Assembly: GCA_026129545.1 (NCBI GenBank)
Contig: JAHCHX010000001.1
Coordinates: 3,503,001-3,567,000 of the forward strand
Direction of reading: 5' to 3'
From: Saprospiraceae bacterium
GTDB lineage: Bacteria; Bacteroidota; Bacteroidia; Chitinophagales; Saprospiraceae
Length of the DNA: 64,000 nucleotides
The notes beneath the pieces were generated by a model, which saw only the letters and a list, made by a program, of their open reading frames with translations, made no database searches and was not told the DNA's origin. Positions 7,247 through 15,582 of the stretch are shown here, in pieces; position 1 is the stretch's first letter, and each line of letters begins with the position of its first letter. A program made the position numbers and the translations under genes.

Positions 7247-8770
7247 ATGCAACAACAGCCACGCCTCCTTTTTCTGCTTTGCATCCTACTCGGAGCCGCC
7301 ACAAGCGCCAAACCGGCGAACACGCTGCCCGATGGCGATGCGAAAGGCAAATACTTCGAATTTTCCGTAGTAGCCAAAGACATTTACAACAAAGTGTCCA
7401 GTCTGCGTTTTTCGGAAGCCCAAGCGTCTTTGGCGCTCATGCAGCGCAACGAGCCAGACAATTTGATGGCCATTTATTTGGAAAATTATCTCGACTTCTT
7501 CACTATTTTCATCAACGACGACAAAAACGAGTATCGGCGGCTGGCCAAAAACACGGAACCACGCTTGGAGAAAATAGCCAAGGGACCAGCCAGCTCACCT
7601 TGGCTACTCTACACCCAAGCCGAAATCCGCCTCCAATGGGCCATCACCCGCAGCCGATACAACGACTTCCTCACCACCCTGAGCGACATCAAGCAGGCCT
7701 ACACCTTGCTCGAGGAAAATCAGCGCAAGTTCCCCGACTTCATGCCCAACAAAAAGAGCCTCGGCATCATGCACGCCCTCATCGGCAACGTGCCGGAGGA
7801 GTTCAGGTGGGCGGTAAAAACACTTGGCGGCATGGAAGGCAGCACGGAACAAGGGATGCGCGAACTGGAAGAAGTGTTGGCCTACGCCAAAAGCCGCGAT
7901 TTCCCCTTTGAGGATGAGGCCGTCGTGGCATATTCTTTCCTCCAACTGTACTTGAACAACCAAAGCGAACAGGCTTGGCAAATCCTAAAAACCAGCAAAC
8001 TCTCTCCCAAAACAAACCCCCTTGCCGCTTATGTAATCGCCACAGTGGCCATGCGCAACGGCCAAAACGACGAAGCCATCAAGGTCTTGCAGCAAAGCCC
8101 AACAGGCAAGCAATACGCATCTTTTCATTACCGCAACTACTTGCTCGGCCTCGCCCAACTCCGCCGCCTTGACGCCGACGCGCACAAGGCACTCGAAACA
8201 TTCACCAACCAGTTCAAAGGAGAAAACGGCCTCAAGGAAGCATATCAGAAGCTCGCGTGGTATCACTTGGTGTTCGACAATGAAATGGGCTACCGCACCT
8301 ACATGAACTACGCTAAACTCAAAGGAGCCGCCAGCTCCGAAAGCGACAAGGCGGCCCTACGCGAGGCCAATAGCGGGGAAATGCCCGACCCGCGCCTGCT
8401 CAAGGCGCGGCTGCTGTTTGATGGCGGCTACTACCAACGTGCCTACGATTTGCTGAAAAACAACGCCGCCGATTATGCCAGCGACCGCAAGAAAAAGCTC
8501 GAATACTCCTATCGCTTGGGGCGCATCGCACACAAAATGGGAAAAACCCACGAAGCCACCCAGCTCTACACTCAAACAATAGAAAGCGGCGCCAAAGACC
8601 CATGGTATTTTGCCTGCAACGCGGCGCTTCAACTCGGCTTGCTTTATGAGGAAATCAAAGACAAGGCCAACGCCCGCGCGGCTTTTCAGCGATGCCTGAG
8701 CATAAAACCGGAAGAGTATGCCGCCAGCCTCCACGCCCAAGCCAAAGCGGGGTTGGGGCGAACAAAGTGA
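7247..8770 (+). CDS. Exported TPR-repeat protein
   Basis: The 507-residue product begins with a clear signal peptide (MQQQPRLLFLLCILLGAATS), so I start it at 7247 rather than at 7181. The remainder is almost wholly helical with degenerate tetratricopeptide repeats: alternating small and aromatic residues at TPR spacing at about residues 45-110, 300-350, and most clearly near the C-terminus (LEYSYRLGRIAHKMGKTHEA, then DKANARAAFQRCLSIKPEEY). No enzymatic motif is present. It probably acts as a periplasmic or surface-associated scaffold. The downstream aminotransferase begins 9 bp later and may be co-transcribed. Confidence 0.7.
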   Translation: MQQQPRLLFLLCILLGAATSAKPANTLPDGDAKGKYFEFSVVAKDIYNKVSSLRFSEAQASLALMQRNEPDNLMAIYLENYLDFFTIFINDDKNEYRRLAKNTEPRLEKIAKGPASSPWLLYTQAEIRLQWAITRSRYNDFLTTLSDIKQAYTLLEENQRKFPDFMPNKKSLGIMHALIGNVPEEFRWAVKTLGGMEGSTEQGMRELEEVLAYAKSRDFPFEDEAVVAYSFLQLYLNNQSEQAWQILKTSKLSPKTNPLAAYVIATVAMRNGQNDEAIKVLQQSPTGKQYASFHYRNYLLGLAQLRRLDADAHKALETFTNQFKGENGLKEAYQKLAWYHLVFDNEMGYRTYMNYAKLKGAASSESDKAALREANSGEMPDPRLLKARLLFDGGYYQRAYDLLKNNAADYASDRKKKLEYSYRLGRIAHKMGKTHEATQLYTQTIESGAKDPWYFACNAALQLGLLYEEIKDKANARAAFQRCLSIKPEEYAASLHAQAKAGLGRTK

Positions 8771-8779
8771 TGTTGTCTT

Positions 8780-9976
8780 ATGAAAACCATAGATGCGCTT
8801 CGCGCCGACACCCCTGCTCTCACGGATGCTCCATCGGACAAACCAACCCTCATTCACCTCAACAATGCGGGAGCCGCATTGCCACCCTCGCCCGTGCTTC
8901 GCGCCATGCAGGAATACCTCGACCTCGAAGCCCACATCGGCGGCTATGAAGCTGCCGACAAAAACGCGGCTTCGATTGATGGCTTTTACAGGGCAGTCGC
9001 TCGACTGCTGCACACCAAACCGCACAACATCGCCTTTGCCACCAGCGCCACCGATGCTTATGCCCGCGTGTTGAGCGCCATCCCATTCCGACCCGACGAC
9101 ACGATTCTGACCACCGAGAACGATTATGTGTCGAATCAAATCGCCTTCCTTGCCCTGCAAAAAAGAATGGGAGTCAAGCTGCTCCGCGCACGCGACACAG
9201 CGTCAGGTGGGGTGGATGTGGGCGATTTTGAAATGCTTTTGAAAAAACACCGACCCGTGTTGGCCGCCGTGACGCATGTGCCCACCAACAGCGGTCTCGT
9301 GCAGCCAGTGGAGGCCATCGGGCAAATCTGCCGCGAACACGGTGTCTGGTATCTCGCGGATGCCTGCCAGTCGGCAGGCCAGATGACCTTGGACGTGGAG
9401 CGCATCGGCTGCGATTTCCTCACCGCCACCATGCGCAAATTCATGCGCGGGCCGCGTGGCGCGGGCTTTCTTTTTGCATCCGACCGCGTGCTGGAGGCGG
9501 GCTTGGAAATGCTATTCCCCGACCTGCGCAGCGCCGACTGGCTCAGCGCGGATGCATACGCGACGGTGCCTACCGCTCGGCGCTTCGAGTACTGGGAAAT
9601 GTCGCCGGCGCTGGTGCTGGGTAGCAAAGCCGCTGCCGAATACGCCCTCGAAGTGGGCACGGATTGGATAGAAAATCGGGTGAAGGAACTCGCTGCTCAG
9701 CTCCGCCACCGATTGAGCGCACTTCCCGGGGTGCAAGTGTTGGACCAAGGCACGGCGCTGTGCGGCATCGTCACGGCATATTCACCGCAATGGGAAGCCA
9801 AAGGCCTGCTCGAAAAACTACAGGCACACCACATCAACTGCCGTCTGTCGCCCTTGTCGGTGGCGCAGATTGATTTTTCCCGAAAAGGCGTGACATGGGC
9901 GCTCCGAGTGTCGCCGCACTATTACAACACGGAGGAGGAGATTGGGCGCATGGTGGAGGTGGTTGGGCAGCGGTAG
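8780..9976 (+). CDS. Class V aminotransferase (cysteine desulfurase / epimerase-like)
   Basis: The 398-residue protein is a fold-type I PLP enzyme of the class V aminotransferase family. Visible are LIHLNNAGAALPP (about 24-36), the cofactor-binding ADACQSAGQ (about 193-201) and the Schiff-base lysine region TATMRKFMRGPRGAGFLF (about 215-232). Unlike IscS/SufS there is no obvious catalytic cysteine loop near residues 325-350, so a cysteine desulfurase role is unproven; isopenicillin-N-epimerase-like or kynureninase-like relatives are alternatives. It follows the TPR gene by 9 bp on the same strand. Confidence 0.8.
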   Translation: MKTIDALRADTPALTDAPSDKPTLIHLNNAGAALPPSPVLRAMQEYLDLEAHIGGYEAADKNAASIDGFYRAVARLLHTKPHNIAFATSATDAYARVLSAIPFRPDDTILTTENDYVSNQIAFLALQKRMGVKLLRARDTASGGVDVGDFEMLLKKHRPVLAAVTHVPTNSGLVQPVEAIGQICREHGVWYLADACQSAGQMTLDVERIGCDFLTATMRKFMRGPRGAGFLFASDRVLEAGLEMLFPDLRSADWLSADAYATVPTARRFEYWEMSPALVLGSKAAAEYALEVGTDWIENRVKELAAQLRHRLSALPGVQVLDQGTALCGIVTAYSPQWEAKGLLEKLQAHHINCRLSPLSVAQIDFSRKGVTWALRVSPHYYNTEEEIGRMVEVVGQR

Positions 9977-10049
9977 CCAGAGCTGTTTGCTGAAAAGAGA
10001 AGGTAATCTTGGCAAGTTCGATATCTTTCGGAGCGTCCAGTTTTCGACA

Positions 10050-10113
10050 TACTCCAAAACCCCTCAAAATCGAGGGTAGCAACAATGGCAAGATGAGGAA
10101 TTTTGGCGAATCA
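10050..10113 (+). repeat. Possible degenerate copy of the 105-bp repeat (right half)
   Basis: CTCAAAATCGAGGGTAGCAA followed by AAGATGAGGAATTTTGGCGAATCAAG resembles the right half of the dispersed repeat (TCAAAATCAAGGACATCAAT ... CTTGCGAATCAAG). The left half is not recognisable. This fills part of the 215-bp gap before the next gene. Confidence 0.4.
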
Positions 10114-10191
10114 AGTCCCAAAAAAGCAGCGAAGCCCAACATTGTGGCATCTTTGCTCCAATCGTTTCATCAAAACCTTACCCTTTTTCGT

Positions 10192-10776
10192 ATGAAGAAA
10201 CAAATCTTGTTCGCGGTCGCCCTGATGGGATGCTCGCTCGTTGCGCAGGCACAATACGGCGGCCCGCGCCTTTTCCTCGATGTCCCGGTCATCTACTTTA
10301 CCTCGCCCGATGTGGAAAAAATCGGCAATCGCCTCGGCGCGGGCCTTGAGACCACCATGAACGTCGCCACCCACTGGAGCACGGCTCGGATTGGCGGGGG
10401 CGCTTCCTTCACCGTTGACCCCAAAGCCGACGACGTGGGCGATTCCTTCCTCACCACGCCCTATGGGGTGCTTGAGGTCGGCGTGGGGATGTACCGCACC
10501 AACGGCAACAAATGCTCGAAGACACACGCCAATGCTTTTACCGCGTTGGCTAAGGGCGGCCTGCTTTACACATTTGACACGAGGAACCTAACTGCGGCCG
10601 GGGACAACACTACCGGTTTGGACTACACCGTAGGGGCAGAGTTCGGATACTTTTTCATCCGTGATGTGTTCAAGAACTACGAGGTATTTCTCGACGGGCG
10701 CTACCACACCAAAGCGCAGGTCGTGTCCGCACGGTTCGGATTCAAGATGTTTTTGAATTTGCGTGCCAATCGCTGA
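10192..10776 (+). CDS. Small outer-membrane beta-barrel protein
   Basis: The 194-residue product starts with a signal peptide (ILFAVALMGCSLVAQAQ, cut after QAQ). The rest is Gly/aromatic-rich alternating beta strands typical of 8-strand outer-membrane barrels, e.g. ARIGGGASFTVDP, YGVLEVGVGMYR, LDYTVGAEFGYFF and the final strand ARFGFKMFLNLRAN. The start at 10192 is chosen because the frame upstream (to 10009) covers non-coding repeat sequence. No ligand or partner is evident. Confidence 0.7.
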   Translation: MKKQILFAVALMGCSLVAQAQYGGPRLFLDVPVIYFTSPDVEKIGNRLGAGLETTMNVATHWSTARIGGGASFTVDPKADDVGDSFLTTPYGVLEVGVGMYRTNGNKCSKTHANAFTALAKGGLLYTFDTRNLTAAGDNTTGLDYTVGAEFGYFFIRDVFKNYEVFLDGRYHTKAQVVSARFGFKMFLNLRANR

Positions 10777-10818
10777 TGAAGGCTCGCGACAGGCTGTGTT
10801 GGCCAAAAATTATTTTTC

Positions 10819-10894
10819 TGACAAGATTTACAAGATTTACAAGATTTTTTCCCGAAAAAGGGCCCGAATCCTGTAAATCTTATAAGTCCTGTCA
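10819..10894. terminator. Long hairpin, probable terminator
   Basis: TGACAAGATTTACAAGATTT and its imperfect complement, AATCCTGTAAATCTTATAAG followed by TCCTGTCA, flank a CCCGAAAAAGGG inner hairpin. The arms are runs of the ACAAGATTT word. The position 43 bp after the barrel gene suits a terminator, though no U-tract follows on the plus strand. Confidence 0.5.
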
Positions 10895-11311
10895 ACAAAT
10901 ATCACTTGCGAGACATTGTCTTTTGAGCAACCTTGGCCCGCGACCGCGATGAGTGAAACCACATAGCCAAAGGTTTGTCAGCCCGAAATAAATGACGAGG
11001 GTGTTCAGAAAACCGTGTCATCTTAATGGAGACGATAAGAAAACACAGAGGCACGAAGGGCACGGAGTTTTGGTTTTCAAGAATTTACATTCCTCTGGGC
11101 GCGGTGTTTATTGTGCATAAAGAAAACACCCGGTATGGTTTGACACGCTTTTCTGAACATTCTCCCTCTGTGGCGCTCTGTGCAGCAATCAATGCACGCT
11201 GTGTTTAATCACATTCCACGCGCTGACACAGTTTTTGAACACCCCTCCGCTTATATCGGACGGATGTTTGCAACATGACAAACACAATGAGCCCCCTCAA
11301 ACCAGAAACCT
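10895..11311. other. Intergenic region with dispersed-repeat debris
   Basis: No gene is supported. At 11038-11066 the word AACACAGAGGCACGAAGGGC plus CACGGAG occurs, a type of short repeat that I recognise from intergenic regions of many bacteria. A related inverted piece, CTCTGTGGCGCTCTGTGC, lies at 11167-11184, so the 150-bp block may be a decayed palindromic repeat. Confidence 0.4.
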
Positions 11312-12589
11312 TCAAACCCCCAAACCCTCAACTATTTCCATGTCGGACATCTTGGCATTGGCGGCTTGTTGCCGCGAGTTTCTTTTTTCCAACAACCAAA
11401 ACCCCACCCATGTAATGCCCGCAATCAGCGTCAGCAGCCACCACAAAGTGTAGTATCCCCATGCGGCAATCACTTGCGTGCCAAACAATGGCGCGAGGAT
11501 ATTCGAGACCGAGTAAGCCATCGTGTAAAGCCCCATGTATTGCCCTTGATGCGTGCCGGCAGAGCGTCCATACACATAATTGGAGCTGAAGGGCATCACA
11601 AACATCTCGCCCATCGAAATGGCCACCGTGAACAACACAGCTGCCAACACAGCGCCGAACGGCAGCACAAAAGAAAGATACGCCGCCATATACATCAGCA
11701 GCCCCATTCGCACATAGTCGAGCTGCGGGCGGCGCCCTTCGAGGCGATAGACGAGCGGCATCTCAATAAGAAATACCATGAGGCCATTGAGCGCCATCAT
11801 CAGGCCGATGTTCGACTCGTTCCATTGAAAACTATCCTTCCAAAACACAGGCACCGTCCACAACAGCTGCATGAACACTATGGCATTCATCATCGTGAGC
11901 AGCACAAACCACAAATAGGGGCGGTCGCGATAAGGGGAGAGCGAAGCGGGCGTGCTGTCGTGCTCCGTGCCTGCGGTCGTCGCATTTTTTGCCTCGGCAG
12001 GCTTGGGTGGCATGAGCCAGCGCAGCACCAACGCGGCAGCGATGCAAGTCAGCCCATCCACCCAGAACAGCCAGAACCAACCAAACGCCGCCACCAACAT
12101 GCCTCCAATGGCGGGCGCGATGGTCCAGCCCATGTTGAAGGCCATGCGCATCAGTGAGATGGAGCGGGTGCGATTCTCCGGGCTGCTGTTGCGGGCGATG
12201 GCCACCGAGTTGGCCGGGCGGAACACGTCCCCCGTGAGGCTCATCATAAAAACAGCCCCACACATCACCCAAAAATCGCGGATGGGGATGAGCGCAATCA
12301 GCACCAAGCCACTCGCTATGAGGCTCCAGAACTGGACCGGATAGTAGCCAAATCGGTCCGTCAGTTTGCCACCCAAAAAAGCACCTGCCAAAGCGCCTGC
12401 ACCAAAGAACCCCATGACGTAGCCCGCCTCGCGGATGCTAAAATGCAACTCCTTGGTCAGGTAAATCGTGATGAACACAATGACCATGCTGCCGAGGCGA
12501 TTCACCAAATTAATGAGCGCCAGCAACCATATTGCTTTCGGAATGCCGGAAAAAGAATCCAGCCAATGGCGGTAGAATTTGAGTAACAT
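11312..12589 (-). CDS. MFS transporter
   Basis: The 425-residue protein shows twelve hydrophobic segments in two bundles, with a hydrophilic central loop at about residues 200-220 (PKPAEAKNATTAGTEHDS). The MFS motif A is visible between TM2 and TM3 as GGKLTDRFGYYP (about 74-85). The N-terminal half also carries the RPANSVAIARNSSPENRTRS motif typical of MdtH/YfcJ-like efflux proteins. The substrate cannot be told; drug or metabolite export is the usual role for these relatives. It is transcribed alone on the minus strand. Confidence 0.85.
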   Translation of the reverse strand: MLLKFYRHWLDSFSGIPKAIWLLALINLVNRLGSMVIVFITIYLTKELHFSIREAGYVMGFFGAGALAGAFLGGKLTDRFGYYPVQFWSLIASGLVLIALIPIRDFWVMCGAVFMMSLTGDVFRPANSVAIARNSSPENRTRSISLMRMAFNMGWTIAPAIGGMLVAAFGWFWLFWVDGLTCIAAALVLRWLMPPKPAEAKNATTAGTEHDSTPASLSPYRDRPYLWFVLLTMMNAIVFMQLLWTVPVFWKDSFQWNESNIGLMMALNGLMVFLIEMPLVYRLEGRRPQLDYVRMGLLMYMAAYLSFVLPFGAVLAAVLFTVAISMGEMFVMPFSSNYVYGRSAGTHQGQYMGLYTMAYSVSNILAPLFGTQVIAAWGYYTLWWLLTLIAGITWVGFWLLEKRNSRQQAANAKMSDMEIVEGLGV

Positions 12590-12974
12590 GAAGAAGGCTT
12601 TTTTGCAAACAAAACAAAAAACTGTTTTTGACAGAATAAAGGTTTCTGACCAGAAGAAAATTTTTTTGGTTGCAAAAACAAAACGCCGACCACGGAATCC
12701 CGCAGCCGGCGTCGTTCATACAATAGAATGGATTGAGTGCGATTGGTTAATTGCCGCCCGCCGCGCTCAAAAGGACAAGCGCAGCGATGCTAAGCAGGCG
12801 CTAAAGTCGAAACTTTGTTCGAGTGTGCAAACTTTTTTGCGGTACTTATATCTGCGTATCGCGTATTTTGAAAAAGTCGAAACAAGAATCGGCAATAAGT
12901 GCGGAATTTTCCCCGCGATTGCCCAATTTGCGCCCCTTACCTAAATCCCCAGTTACCCATCCTCAAATTCAAAA
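12590..12974. other. Intergenic region, no gene seen
   Basis: The stretch separates the divergent MFS and acetyltransferase genes. It holds A-rich runs near 12600-12670, a small ACGCCG/CGGCGT inverted repeat at about 12682-12712, and no credible coding frame. It presumably contains both promoters, but I see no clear TAnnTTTG/-33 pair. Confidence 0.4.
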
Positions 12975-13487
12975 ATGCTCCACACCGAACGCCTTTTTCT
13001 CATCCCTACCTCCCTGCCCATGCTCGAGGCCATCGCCGACGAAAACTGGCCGGTACTTTCATCGTTGCTTGGAGGGGTTGACATTGCTGACCAATGGACC
13101 CATTTCCCAGAGGCCCTCGTGTGGATGCGCGATTTTGCCCGAGAGCATCCCGCCGACATGACGTGGTGGAATTACCTCATCGTGCATCGGCATGACGTGC
13201 GGCTCATCGGGACCTGCGGCTTCAAAGGCCCGCCCGGGCCAGATGGGCTGGTTGAAATCGGCTACGAAATCGCGGATGCCTATCAGGGGCGCGGCTTCGC
13301 CACCGAAGCGGCCCGCCGCCTGACGGAACACGCGCTCACTCACGATGCGGTCATCGCCATCACCGCCCACACCCTTGCCGAAGAAAACGCCTCCTGCACA
13401 GTGCTGCGCAAACTCGGATTCGCTTTCGCGGGAGAACACGTTGACATAGAGGATGGCAAAATCTGGGCGTGGAAACGGGAGCGATGA
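12975..13487 (+). CDS. GNAT-family N-acetyltransferase (RimJ/RimL-like)
   Basis: The 170-residue protein begins LHTERLFLIPTS, the typical N-terminal strand of RimJ/RimL-type GNATs. The acetyl-CoA-binding region follows as VEIGYEIADAYQGRGFATEA (about 92-111), where QGRGFA is motif A. ENASCTVLRKLGFAFAGE (about 137-154) is motif B. Relatives acetylate ribosomal proteins, other N-termini or small amines; the substrate here is unknown. It is a single gene with a close upstream start. Confidence 0.85.
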   Translation: MLHTERLFLIPTSLPMLEAIADENWPVLSSLLGGVDIADQWTHFPEALVWMRDFAREHPADMTWWNYLIVHRHDVRLIGTCGFKGPPGPDGLVEIGYEIADAYQGRGFATEAARRLTEHALTHDAVIAITAHTLAEENASCTVLRKLGFAFAGEHVDIEDGKIWAWKRER

Positions 13488-13531
13488 GGAACGTTCACGA
13501 GTTTTCTAATACCCGGATTAAAGATGATTGG

Positions 13532-14298
13532 TAACAAACCGTATTTTTGAGCAAAATTTAGAAAAATGTCAGTCACCTCTATCTCAGCCACCGCCCCTGT
13601 TCCCGTCGCGCCCAAGCAAGGCATCAAATTGCCCAAAACGCTAGCAGAACGGCTCGACCTGGATGAAATCCTCGAAGTGCCTGCCACCTTGGAGGAATAC
13701 TTCAACTTCTTGCCGGAGTGCGAATACCGAATAGATTATTCAGATGGAAAAATTATTTCAATGGGATATGCCTCTCTTACACACGAAGCCCTCGTTGGTA
13801 GGGTCATTTATCTGTTGACGGATATTTTTGGCGTAGAAACAACTTACCATGTGCTCGGCAGCAATGTTGCCACCTTCATCCCCGACGCGCAGGCGGTCCA
13901 CAACGCAGACGTGGTGGTGTTGCAAGGCAAGCCACAGCACCATGTGCATCAAGGGAAAAAGAAAAAAATCAAGACACTTTTGAATCCGCACATCATCGTG
14001 GAAGTATTGTCGCGCACCACCACGCGCTACGACCTGGGCGTGAAGCTGCCGCGATACAAAACCTTGCCAAGCGTGCAGCACATTCTGCTGATTAGCCAAC
14101 ACAACCAAGCCGTCTCCCTTTACAGCCGCACCAACCGCCCCGGTCAGTGGCTCAACATAGAGGAATCCGACGCGGAACACGGCTACATCACCCTCAACCG
14201 AAAAAAACTGCGGTTGGCGGACATCTATCGGAATGCCTTGGTCGAGTGATTTTTTGTGGCGGCTTGGTCTTATTTTACACCTCGCGTCGTCAAGCTTT
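13532..14298 (+). repeat. Tandem duplication, unit 1 (767 bp)
   Basis: This block and 14622-15388 are equal in length and nearly identical, offset by exactly 1090 bp. The identity begins at TAACAAACC in the leader and ends at GTCAAGCTTT inside the left half of a dispersed 105-bp repeat. Only a handful of single-base differences are visible outside one 52-bp block (13796-13847), where about half the bases differ. Confidence 0.95.
13566..14249 (+). CDS. Uma2-family (DUF820) PD-(D/E)XK protein, copy 1
   Basis: The 227-residue protein has the Uma2/DUF820 layout: RIDYSDGKIISMGYASLTHE (about 55-74), a helical segment, then the nuclease-like core with Asp in HNADVVVLQ (D115) and Glu in HIIVEVLS (E146), followed by DLGVKLPRYKTLPSVQHILL. 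The family has a PD-(D/E)XK nuclease fold; its cellular role is not settled. Residues 78-93 (VIYLLTDIFGVETT region) differ strongly from the downstream twin although the rest is essentially the same. The ATG is taken because both copies share it and its leader. Confidence 0.85.
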   Translation: MSVTSISATAPVPVAPKQGIKLPKTLAERLDLDEILEVPATLEEYFNFLPECEYRIDYSDGKIISMGYASLTHEALVGRVIYLLTDIFGVETTYHVLGSNVATFIPDAQAVHNADVVVLQGKPQHHVHQGKKKKIKTLLNPHIIVEVLSRTTTRYDLGVKLPRYKTLPSVQHILLISQHNQAVSLYSRTNRPGQWLNIEESDAEHGYITLNRKKLRLADIYRNALVE

Positions 14299-14383
14299 AG
14301 GCATGACTAAAAGCGCAATCTGGTCAAAATCAAGAACGTCGAGCATACTCATCAGAAAAATCTTGGCGAATCAAAGGATAATC
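14274..14383 (+). repeat. Dispersed 105-bp repeat, copy 2
   Basis: TTTACACCTCGCGTCGTCAA continues through GGCATGACTAAAAGCGCAAT and ends CTTGGCGAATCAAAGGATAA. The left 25 bp belong to the duplicated unit; the rest is unique to this site, so the duplication border falls inside the repeat. The spacer continues to 14621 with an inverted repeat, CGCTTTTAGACTTTGG (14455-14470) against 14514-14530, and no gene. Confidence 0.8.
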
Positions 14384-14621
14384 AGCCCCGTCCGCTTCAC
14401 TTGGCCGGGCAAGCCCTTAAAACAGGTTCGGACAAAGCGGTTTTGAACAAACAACGCTTTTAGACTTTGGGCATAAGCTAAGTCATTCCGTTGGGAACGT
14501 TCTCTAAAAGTCTCCAAAGTCTAAAACGCTTGAGATTCCTTGAAAATCATGCAAACCAATCAAGGGCATCCCTGCCTTGCCAACTGGCAGACTCAAACCC
14601 TCTTTAATCTGGACCTGGGTA

Positions 14622-15388
14622 TAACAAACCATATTTTTGAGCAAAATTTAGAAAAATGTCAGTCACCTCTATTTCAGTCACCGCCCCTGTTCCCGTCGCG
14701 CCCAAGCAAGGCATCAAATTGCCCAAAACGCTAGCAGAACGGCTCGACCTGGATGAAATCCTCGAAGTGCCTGCCACCTTAGAGGAATACTTCAACTTCT
14801 TGCCGGAGTGCGAATACCGAATAGATTATTCAGATGGAAAAATTATTTCAATGGGATATGCCTCTCTTACACACGAAGCCCTCGTCATGCGTGTAGGGCA
14901 TTTGCTAAATCTTATTTTTGGAATTGACAGCAAGTATCATGTGCTCGGCAGCAATGTTGCCACCTTCATCCCCGACGCGCAGGCGGTCCACAACGCAGAC
15001 GTGGTGGTGTTGCAAGGCAAGCCACAGCACCATGTGCATCAAGGGAAAAAGAAAAAAATCAAGACACTTTTGAATCCGCACATCATCGTGGAAGTATTGT
15101 CGCGCACCACCACGCGCTACGACCTGGGCGTGAAGCTGCCGCGATACAAAACCTTGCCAAGCGTGCAGCACATTCTGCTGATTAGCCAACACAACCAAGC
15201 CGTCTCCCTTTACAGCCGCACCAACCGCCCCGGTCAGTGGCTCAACATAGAGGAATCCGACGCGGAACACGGCTACATCACCCTCAACCGAAAAAAACTG
15301 CGGTTGGCGGACATCTATCGGAATGCCTTGGTCGAGTGATTTTTTGTGGCGGCTTGGTCTTATTTTACACCTCGCGTCGTCAAGCTTT
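14622..15388 (+). repeat. Tandem duplication, unit 2 (767 bp)
   Basis: Second unit of the Uma2 duplication, offset 1090 bp from unit 1. It contains the whole gene, its 34-bp leader and the first part of a dispersed repeat. The 52-bp exchanged block lies at 14886-14937. Confidence 0.95.
14656..15339 (+). CDS. Uma2-family (DUF820) PD-(D/E)XK protein, copy 2
   Basis: The 227-residue twin of the upstream gene shares its start, stop and catalytic-like residues (D115, E146). It differs at residues 78-93, where it reads MRVGHLLNLIFGIDSK instead of GRVIYLLTDIFGVETT. The replaced helix lies between the DGKIISM strand and the nuclease core. The change keeps reading frame and length and preserves the helix-like hydrophobic pattern, so both copies look functional. 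One other substitution is visible (T9 region, ATAP versus VTAP). Confidence 0.85.
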   Translation: MSVTSISVTAPVPVAPKQGIKLPKTLAERLDLDEILEVPATLEEYFNFLPECEYRIDYSDGKIISMGYASLTHEALVMRVGHLLNLIFGIDSKYHVLGSNVATFIPDAQAVHNADVVVLQGKPQHHVHQGKKKKIKTLLNPHIIVEVLSRTTTRYDLGVKLPRYKTLPSVQHILLISQHNQAVSLYSRTNRPGQWLNIEESDAEHGYITLNRKKLRLADIYRNALVE

Positions 15389-15469
15389 CAGTGTACGCAA
15401 AGTCCCGATTCATTCAAAGCCCCTGACTTTGAGCATGAGCATCTGATAAGTCTTGGCGAATCAAGGTTT
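15364..15469 (+). repeat. Dispersed 105-bp repeat, copy 3 (divergent core)
   Basis: The left end TTTACACCTCGCGTCGTCAA is shared with copy 2 through the duplication, and the right end GTCTTGGCGAATCAAGG is family-like. The middle (15389-15430) diverges strongly. The remainder of 15340-15582 has no recognisable gene. Confidence 0.65.
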
Positions 15470-15582
15470 GCAATTGGGTGCTGGTATGGGAGGAAAACAA
15501 TGTTTTGTTCCCTGCTGGCAGACATTTTTCTCGGCGAGCCTCTTGTTTTGTCTTTATTTGCCAGAGAAAAAATTTGTGAAAA

